Shown piece by piece: positions 5,801-9,952 of a DNA stretch of 9,952 nt. The notes beneath the pieces were generated by a model. It did not search any database. It had not been told where the DNA came from and was given only the letters and a program-made list of their open reading frames with translations. This DNA is from DATGLE01 sp035294325 (GTDB taxonomy: Bacteria; Chloroflexota; Ktedonobacteria; Ktedonobacterales; Ktedonobacteraceae), in NCBI GenBank assembly GCA_035294325.1, contig DATGLE010000310.1, positions 1 through 9,952 on the forward strand, written 5' to 3'. The position numbers were made by a program, and so were the translations under genes. How positions within the stretch are numbered: the first letter of the stretch is position 1; each line of letters begins with the position of its first letter.

Positions 5801-8298
5801 ACGGTCCCGGGTTGAGCCGCGTTCTCCACACGTTCATGCTCCAGGCCAATCCGGCTCAGGAAGAAGTCGAAGCCCTGCCCATAGACGGAGAGCGTTGCAG
5901 AAGTGCAGATCGCGGTATCCAGCCGCGACCAGAGCCGCTCCCACAAGAGCGGGCCAACGTTGATCGGGACGGCGCTGAGCGTGATGGGCGCGCGCCGCTG
6001 GCTCGCGCCAGGCGTGGCTGCCCGGGCGGATGATTCCATGCGCCCCAGCTCGACGACACGCACGTAGGCGCCGGTGTTCTTGAACGACCAGAACCAGGCC
6101 GCATGCTCGGAAACGGCGCGCACGTCGCGCAGCAGCGAGCGAGCCAGGCGCACCGTCCGAAGCATGCGCCGCGTTTCCCGCGCCCCGCCACTGGCCTCGG
6201 AGGAGAGCGCGGGAAGCCGTTCGATGAGCGTCGCCAGCGCGTCGCGCAGCGTGGAGAGGGAGTGATTGAGCGAGGTTGCGGCGGTGCGCAGCGCGGGACC
6301 GCCGGCGGCTTGCAGGGCCGCGGCATCGATGCGCACGCGCACGCCGTAGCGTTCCAGGTCGGAGCGGGAGACAACCGTTTGCCCCATGACGTAGTGATGC
6401 AACCGGGTGGCAAGGCTGTCCAGCGCAGCGTGAACATCATCAACCGCGCGGGCGATGGTGACGAGCGTGGGGTCGCTGGCCGGCAACCCGAGCCGGCGCT
6501 GGCAATCGCGCACCAGGCCGGAGCCGCCGCGCGGATCGTGGATGGCACGCAGGACGCGGCGCAGCACGCGCTCCTCGATGCGCTGCTCCAGAGCGCCAGA
6601 GGCGGCATCCTCCAGGTTATGCGCCTCGTCGCAGATGACGGCCCCGGCAAAGGGCACGTCTGCGGCATCCTCGTCGAGGCTGTGCGCGAAGAGCAGGGCA
6701 TGGTTGACGACCACCAGGTCGGCGCGCTCGGCATTCTCGCGCGCTCGCTGATAAAAGTCAACGCGAGCGGAGCCAAACGGCGTATCATCGCGGCTGGCGC
6801 GCACGCTGGCGAGTGTCTGCAACACGCTGCCCTCGGCCTGGAGGTAATCGTCAAGCGCCTGCGGGGTAAGTCCCAGTTCCTCCAGATTGCCGTGCGTGGA
6901 GGCTTCGGCGAAGCGCACGAGCGTCGCCAGCATCCAGGCGCGCGGGGCGGAAAGATTCTCTTCGCTAAAGGCGTCTTCGATCTCTTCGGAGAGGCGCGAA
7001 AGCGAAAGATAGTTGGCGCGGCCCTGCAATTGTGCGGCGCTCACGCCGGGGACAAGCTGCTGGACAAAAGGCACCTCGCGCTCGACCAGTTGTTGTTGGA
7101 GGAGCCGTGTAAAGGTCGAGACCGCCACGGGCCGGCCAGTCGCGCGCGCATAGAGGGCCGCCGGTACGAGATAACCTTGAGTTTTGCCTGTACCGGTTCC
7201 AGCCTGTAAGACGGCATAACTCCCGCTGCGCAGCGCCTCCGTGACGAGCCGGGACATTTCAATCTGAGCCTCGCGCCGGCTGTGCCCCAGCTCTTCGGCT
7301 CGCACGAACGCGGACTCGACCTGCGAATCGTCAAGCGGCCCCAACGTCGCGGGACCACGCTCCGAAAGCCTCGGCGTGATATTGTTGCCAAAGGTAGCGA
7401 TGATCTCTGGGACCAGGGCAGGACGCGATGGAGGCGAGAGCACTTCGGCCCACGGATCGCCCGCGCGGCGCAGCAATTCGTAGACCGCCGCACCCGTCGG
7501 TCCTTCCTGGATTTCTCGCTCCAGCCCACGTATGATGCCGCCAAGCATCTCGACATCGGCATCGGCGCGGTGGGCGTCCTCGCGTGCGCAGCCATAGTAC
7601 TCGGCCAGCGTGCCAACGCGATGCGCCCTGGCGCAGGGCAGCAGGACGCGCGCGAGCGGCAGCGTATCGAGTACGCGAAAGCTCGGGGGCAGCGGGATGC
7701 CCAGTCGCTCGCAGGTTGCTTTGAGCAGCGGGCCGTCGTAGCTGGCGCCATTATGCGCGATGAGCGGGAGATCGCCGGCATAGGCAAAGAAGTCGCGCAG
7801 CACCTCGGCAATCGGCGGCGCGTTCTGCACCTCCTCGTTGGTAATCTGCGTCAGGCGGATGATATGCTCGGGGATGGGTACGGTTGGCCGGGAAAAGCTG
7901 GCCCACGGTTCTTGCGGCACGCCATCGATCCAGCGCCGGGCGGCAATCTGAATGATCTCGGTGGAGGGCTGCGTCGCATCCGGGCGTGTCGCCTCCAGAT
8001 CGAAGACCACATAGCAGCCGCGCCTGAGGGGCTGCCTTGACGCTGGTGACGGCGCAGCCGCAACGGCAGGCTCGTCAGGGAAAAGCAGCGCCTCCTGCCG
8101 CCGTAACTGCCAGCGTCCCCCATCGCTCTCAACAAAGCGCTGCGGCAGTTCGCGCAGCACCGCCGTCACCTGGGCGGGCGGAAGCTGGCGTTTCACCTGT
8201 TTCGCAACCTGGCTGGTCAGCGCCTCCGCCGTCAGCCCCGCCGGCGCCTCCGCCAGCAGCGTCTCCGCCGCCGCAGCGATATGTTCTTTCAGTGTCAT
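2809..8298 (-). CDS. DnaQ exonuclease - DinG helicase - RecQ helicase fusion (1829 aa)
   Basis: Domains in order are as follows. A HARE-like winged helix occupies residues 10-66. A DEDDh exonuclease (about 95-260) has FDLEAT (Asp100, Glu102), AHNGASYD (Asp188) and HRADAD (His243, Asp248). A DinG/XPD-type SF2 helicase (about 330-1065) has AGTGTGKT at 366-373, DEAH at 557-560, SATLS at 800-804, LWEGVDVPG and QGFGRLIR from 1002. A RecQ core (about 1100-1450) has FRFGQ at 1115, PTGAGKS at 1137-1143, DEAHCISTWGHDFRP from 1237, TATAT and QEAGRAGRDG at 1431-1440. A zinc site follows (Cys1664, 1682, 1685, 1688), then an RQC-type winged helix to the end; no HRDC domain is seen. All catalytic motifs look intact. 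The DinG part has no cysteines for an Fe-S cluster: NYLS replaces the usual NYLC, and there is no Cys between 227 and 556. DnaQ-DinG fusions are known in Firmicutes; adding RecQ is unusual. ATG at 8298 has AGAAAGG nine bases upstream. The gene lies 26 bases after the TOPRIM-like gene and is coupled to the next gene. The likely role is ATP-driven processing of DNA ends or forks. Confidence 0.95.
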   Translation of the reverse strand: MTLKEHIAAAAETLLAEAPAGLTAEALTSQVAKQVKRQLPPAQVTAVLRELPQRFVESDGGRWQLRRQEALLFPDEPAVAAAPSPASRQPLRRGCYVVFDLEATRPDATQPSTEIIQIAARRWIDGVPQEPWASFSRPTVPIPEHIIRLTQITNEEVQNAPPIAEVLRDFFAYAGDLPLIAHNGASYDGPLLKATCERLGIPLPPSFRVLDTLPLARVLLPCARAHRVGTLAEYYGCAREDAHRADADVEMLGGIIRGLEREIQEGPTGAAVYELLRRAGDPWAEVLSPPSRPALVPEIIATFGNNITPRLSERGPATLGPLDDSQVESAFVRAEELGHSRREAQIEMSRLVTEALRSGSYAVLQAGTGTGKTQGYLVPAALYARATGRPVAVSTFTRLLQQQLVEREVPFVQQLVPGVSAAQLQGRANYLSLSRLSEEIEDAFSEENLSAPRAWMLATLVRFAEASTHGNLEELGLTPQALDDYLQAEGSVLQTLASVRASRDDTPFGSARVDFYQRARENAERADLVVVNHALLFAHSLDEDAADVPFAGAVICDEAHNLEDAASGALEQRIEERVLRRVLRAIHDPRGGSGLVRDCQRRLGLPASDPTLVTIARAVDDVHAALDSLATRLHHYVMGQTVVSRSDLERYGVRVRIDAAALQAAGGPALRTAATSLNHSLSTLRDALATLIERLPALSSEASGGARETRRMLRTVRLARSLLRDVRAVSEHAAWFWSFKNTGAYVRVVELGRMESSARAATPGASQRRAPITLSAVPINVGPLLWERLWSRLDTAICTSATLSVYGQGFDFFLSRIGLEHERVENAAQPGTVIARELPPAFNYHDQALLMLPNHLPAPRDSELKRNFPEAVADLLRRFIPFFGGKTLALFTANSRRDYVYERLADDLSERGFPVLCQGQGSMERLLDEFRAIEESTLLGSRSLWEGVDVPGPSLSYVFLEKLPYPNLSDPVEAARMSAIEQAGGNAFYDYLLPKMIITLKQGFGRLIRAADDRGAAVLLDKRLRSSLYRTEVLRSLPDPAIGYESDVELFRRIADHMRLAFDPAELPAPTVPNLHRVLAEQQLPGPFVDEADFERLARPRLLAVQQAIWGQSSFRFGQEEIMRDVLEGRDVLTLLPTGAGKSRTYQLPALIRPGLTLVISPLIALIRDQVEKLREVPGMSLVAALVSGMDAASQEEVLRDAAAGRLKLLYVSPERLRDPRFRAYLERLPLVQLVVDEAHCISTWGHDFRPDFLEIARLLPRSGSGRALPIHALTATATRQVQQEIINILGMGQESPGGRTLAIRSGDFVRDNLVFRVYSVARREERDTLALGIVHQLVRDEVRGGSGIVYVATRKAATQFARLLRQRNIAAQAYHGGLPTPERHQIQEQFMQGELDVVVATTAFGMGVDKAEIRFVLHYDHPASLEAYAQEAGRAGRDGKEAYAILLYHGQTQRTERFIAQQGVPKPRVLRRYQEALLSVDEEGLSAVHLADGTLLCDPDALADLARVEPTQARVLLFSFEEAGLVERGPDCTLEATILLNYPIAEAVAALQDPTERRLAETLLRSLGAEPDRQVSYRAAQVYEQTGIDPRTVDPILVKLAERETLLYRVYQRGVTLRLHPNLSDATYLQRIEQGFASRYQRFEERLTAMIDYMKLRPGNRHCRSAALINYLTGRDDAPLCGKCDLCSPTNEHLPWDPGVRLYGEPLAIDIRLAVLGAVRDHNGIFAPKTIEKMLLGIPQTNYQGQVFRLSPAARASDHFGELEGTGARPERVGRTIEALVEGGYLQLVERTIPAKGVTYPAVAITQRGRDALAGGVPLPEFPETEVE

Positions 8299-8324
8299 GC
8301 GTCCATGCCTTTCTCAACCATTAT

Positions 8325-8648
8325 CTAGAAATGTCTGGTCAGTTCAAGAATAAAGGCGCGTAACTCGTCCAGCGCTGCGCTGTCGAAATTCCAATACCTT
8401 TTGCCCGCCGCAATTCCAAGATGGGGAACGCATTCTTTCATCCCGGCGAGAAAGGTTTGCATTTTCGCCTTGCTCTCGTTCTTAGGAGCATCAGCTTTCA
8501 TCGTCTGTTTAACTCTAAATGTATATTCATCGACGAAAGGCATAATGGCGTGGTTTTGAAAGAATCTTTTTTCATCATCCCCTTCCACAAGAAGTACACA
8601 CCTGCTAGTAACAGGAGAGAGTACCGGACCTCCACGTAATTCCGCCAT
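8325..8648 (-). CDS. Shortened TOPRIM/DUF3226-like protein, probable internal in-frame deletion
   Basis: The 107-residue product starts with a TOPRIM-like strand and acidic motif (CVLLVEGDDEKRFF, residues 17-30, Glu22). It ends with a segment typical of DUF3226 C-termini as I remember them (PKNESKAKMQTFLAG, then AAGKRYWNFDSAALDEL, to residue 96). Full-length relatives are about twice as long. The central part with the glycine-rich turn and the DxD metal-binding motif is not present, and the two ends meet near residues 33-38. The frame is open, so this is either a non-catalytic small protein or a decaying effector gene. The ATG at 8648 is chosen because it overlaps the ATPase stop as TAATG and has GGAGG seven bases upstream; an ATG at 8663 is less well placed. 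In intact pairs the TOPRIM protein is the nuclease effector held or released by the ATPase, as in PARIS. Family call moderate; activity doubtful. Confidence 0.7.
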   Translation of the reverse strand: MAELRGGPVLSPVTSRCVLLVEGDDEKRFFQNHAIMPFVDEYTFRVKQTMKADAPKNESKAKMQTFLAGMKECVPHLGIAAGKRYWNFDSAALDELRAFILELTRHF

Positions 8649-9757
8649 TATCTTACCTCCCACCCCTGTTCAAGCGCTGCCCCGAGCACGCTATGCGTGT
8701 ACTGTTTTGCGATAATATTATTTTCGTGAATTTGCAGGCGCACATAGCTAAAATCATCTTCGGCTCCCGCCTGTGAAGCTGCATTAGAAGCGGCCTGCAA
8801 GCATTCGTAGTTATGTGTCGTTGCTACGACCTGGCAGTTAAAGTCTTTTGCTGCTTTAAAGATCCCTTCCCACACTTTGGAGAGAACGGAATAGTGAATG
8901 CCAGCATCGATCTCGTCAATGAGAACAATACCGTTGTTGGCGGTGGCAATAGCCAGGATAACGGAAAGCAGTTTGCTCATACCATCGCCCAGTAGCGCAA
9001 CGGGAATCTTGCGGCTCATCCCCTGGATGTCGGCGTAAATAGCAGGACTTTGGGGCAATGGTGTCACTGCTGTTAAACCAACCAGGTGCGGTTCTATTAT
9101 CTTTAAAAATTCCACTACGCGATCTACCTTTCTGACAACATCTAATTCACTGAAACGTGCCGCTTCTTCACCGGGATTTACTTGCAGGCGTAAAGGGAAA
9201 AAGATGGCCTTTTGCATCATTCCGCGAGGAATGATCGAGACTGGATGCGGCTTGAACTGGATATTGACATTTGTCGGGGTTTTGCGCAATACAATAGCAA
9301 CATCTTCCTGGCCTACACCTGAGACCTCATAATGGATATTCATGTAGTAGGAAATAGCGGTGAGCGTATCTGTTTGTAAAGGAGTACCTGTATTACCAAA
9401 GCTCGAAACATCAACACTCACATCTTTCTGCGCAAGCGATGGTTCAAATTTAATTTGCATCTTTGCTTCGTATATACCATCGTTCACCTTAAAAGATATA
9501 GTATTCTCCATATTAAAATCTGTAAATATCGGAGAAAAGAGCGATTCAGCATCAGTTAGAGGGATATCTATGCCGCGCCATCCTAGATGACGAAAAAACA
9601 TGCCCGGATTGGCTCTATCATAGAACAGAAAGATAGCCTCAAGCAGAGATGTTTTTCCAATATTATTTTTCCCACCTACCAGGGTGACTCTGGAGATATC
9701 TGTGAGTTGGAAATCCTTGAAGCCCTTAAATCCTTTAATATGTAATTTTTGCAGCAT
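8648..9757 (-). CDS. OLD/AAA_15-type ATPase with ABC-like nucleotide-binding site
   Basis: This 369-residue protein has the single-domain ABC-type ATPase layout of the OLD/AAA_15/AAA_21 group. The N-terminus reads LHIKGFKGFKDF, followed by Walker A GGKNNIGKTS (residues 28-37, Lys35). A long strand-rich insertion covers about residues 60-240. Then come a signature-like segment LLGDGMSK (255-262), Walker B GIVLIDEID (276-284, Asp281 and Glu282) and a switch histidine in VVATTHN (His315). It has no nuclease domain of its own; that role falls to the coupled TOPRIM-like protein. Pairs of this kind act in phage defence (PARIS AriA-AriB; OLD carries both parts in one chain), but this pair is not identifiable as a known system. 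The gene is visibly more AT-rich than the helicase gene downstream, which suggests separate acquisition. ATG at 9757 has only a weak GAGA Shine-Dalgarno. A promoter lies just upstream, and no signal peptide or membrane segment is seen. Confidence 0.88.
   Translation of the reverse strand: MLQKLHIKGFKGFKDFQLTDISRVTLVGGKNNIGKTSLLEAIFLFYDRANPGMFFRHLGWRGIDIPLTDAESLFSPIFTDFNMENTISFKVNDGIYEAKMQIKFEPSLAQKDVSVDVSSFGNTGTPLQTDTLTAISYYMNIHYEVSGVGQEDVAIVLRKTPTNVNIQFKPHPVSIIPRGMMQKAIFFPLRLQVNPGEEAARFSELDVVRKVDRVVEFLKIIEPHLVGLTAVTPLPQSPAIYADIQGMSRKIPVALLGDGMSKLLSVILAIATANNGIVLIDEIDAGIHYSVLSKVWEGIFKAAKDFNCQVVATTHNYECLQAASNAASQAGAEDDFSYVRLQIHENNIIAKQYTHSVLGAALEQGWEVR
8656..8660 (-). promoter_or_regulatory. 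Coupled ribosome binding site inside the ATPase gene end
   Basis: GGAGG lies within the last codons of the ATPase gene, seven bases before the ATG at 8648. With the TAATG overlap of stop and start it predicts translational coupling and favours the 107-residue start for the TOPRIM-like protein. Confidence 0.75.
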
Positions 9758-9805
9758 GTTTAATTCTCAACATTCTTATAGTTTGAGTGCCTCCAACCTG
9801 TTGCT

Positions 9806-9833
9806 ATTATAGCAGGGATCGTATATCTCTCAA
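9806..9833 (-). promoter_or_regulatory. Sigma70-like promoter of the ATPase operon
   Basis: On the minus strand TTGAGA (9833-9828, five of six matches to TTGACA) is followed by a 16-base spacer and a perfect TATAAT (9811-9806). The predicted start is near 9799, giving a leader of about 40 bases before the ATG at 9757. The -10 box lies inside the inverted repeat TGCTAT-T-ATAGCA (9802-9814), which could bind a repressor. No comparable promoter is seen in the 26 bases before the helicase fusion, so this one may drive all four genes. Confidence 0.65.
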
Positions 9834-9860
9834 CCGCCAGGGACAGCCTCCGGAGATGCT

Positions 9861-9877
9861 TATATGAACTATATGAA
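9861..9877. repeat. Two tandem copies of TATATGAA, period nine
   Basis: TATATGAA occurs at 9861-9868 and again at 9870-9877, separated by one base. The pair lies about 30 to 45 bases upstream of the ATPase -35 box, where an activator or repressor could bind. It may also be chance in AT-rich intergenic DNA. Confidence 0.4.
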
Positions 9878-9886
9878 TAACCTGCA

Positions 9887-9952
9887 CTACTCTACTCCCA
9901 GCAGCAGCCGCAAAGCGGTAAAGAACTCATCCGTAGCAGCGCGTATCTCCTC
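9887..9952 (-). CDS. Possible C-terminal end of an upstream gene (partial)
   Basis: On the minus strand one frame is open from the window edge for 21 codons and ends with TAG at 9889-9887. It encodes a helix-like tail ending in DEFFTALRLLLGVE. Sixty-three open bases are weak evidence, but the GC content rises here compared with the intergenic region just after the stop. The orientation also agrees with all other genes. The family cannot be judged. Confidence 0.4.
   Translation of the reverse strand, partial: EEIRAATDEFFTALRLLLGVE

Noticed and set aside
4858..7209. Long open frames on the plus strand (about 390 and 370 codons) opposite the helicase fusion.
   Set aside because: They lie exactly antisense to a gene with intact catalytic motifs, show no family motif, and are explained by GC-rich codon usage that removes stops on the opposite strand.
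8216..8280. Repeated GCGCCTCCGCC-like sequence at the start of the helicase gene.
   Set aside because: It encodes the alanine-rich helix of the N-terminal winged helix (IAAAAETLLAEAPAGLTAEAL) and is a codon-usage effect, not a DNA repeat element.
8295..8306. A three-codon frame (ATG GAC GCA TGA) overlapping the helicase start as ATGA, a possible leader peptide.
   Set aside because: The AAAGG Shine-Dalgarno is only one base from its ATG and is well spaced for the helicase ATG instead, so it is unlikely to be translated.
8649..8663. Longer N-terminus for the TOPRIM-like protein from the ATG at 8663.
   Set aside because: The TAATG coupling and GGAGG seven bases upstream favour the ATG at 8648.

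Overview
The window reads as a chromosomal stretch of a GC-rich, Gram-positive-like bacterium; my best guess is Chloroflexota of the Ktedonobacteria type. That guess rests on remembered resemblance of the small membrane-anchored protein and the DinB-like protein to that group and is not proven by the sequence. Every gene I can support lies on the minus strand, so transcription runs from high to low coordinates. I see no tRNA, rRNA, transposase or CRISPR array.

In order of transcription the layout is as follows. At 9887-9952 there is the possible last 21 codons of an upstream gene that leaves the window. At 9758-9886 a short intergenic region carries a good sigma70-like promoter (TTGAGA, 16 bases, TATAAT). 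At 8648-9757 lies an AT-rich gene for an ABC/AAA-type ATPase of the OLD/AAA_15/AAA_21 kind. It is coupled by TAATG to 8325-8648, a 107-residue TOPRIM/DUF3226-like protein that keeps the two ends of that family but appears to lack its catalytic middle. After only 26 bases comes 2809-8298, a GC-rich 1829-residue fusion: winged helix, DnaQ-type 3'-5' exonuclease, DinG-type helicase, RecQ helicase, zinc site and RQC winged helix. It is coupled by TGATG to 1277-2809, an unrecognised 510-residue protein with predicted DNA-binding-like modules. That protein shares an EAPxGLT winged-helix segment with the N-terminus of the fusion. A hairpin follows directly after its stop. Downstream and apparently separate are a 172-residue membrane-anchored protein of unknown function (644-1162, GTG start) and a DinB-like protein (75-548).

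The main interest is 1277-9757. A single polypeptide seems to join two helicase modules from families of opposite classical polarity (DinG 5'-3', RecQ 3'-5') with a proofreading-type exonuclease. It has a tightly coupled, DNA-binding-looking partner and sits directly behind an ATPase/TOPRIM pair of a kind known from phage defence (PARIS, OLD). I infer a DNA-end or replication-fork processing system, possibly defensive. The ATPase/TOPRIM pair is compositionally different from the helicase pair and may have arrived separately, with its effector already damaged. No function of the combined locus has been shown here.
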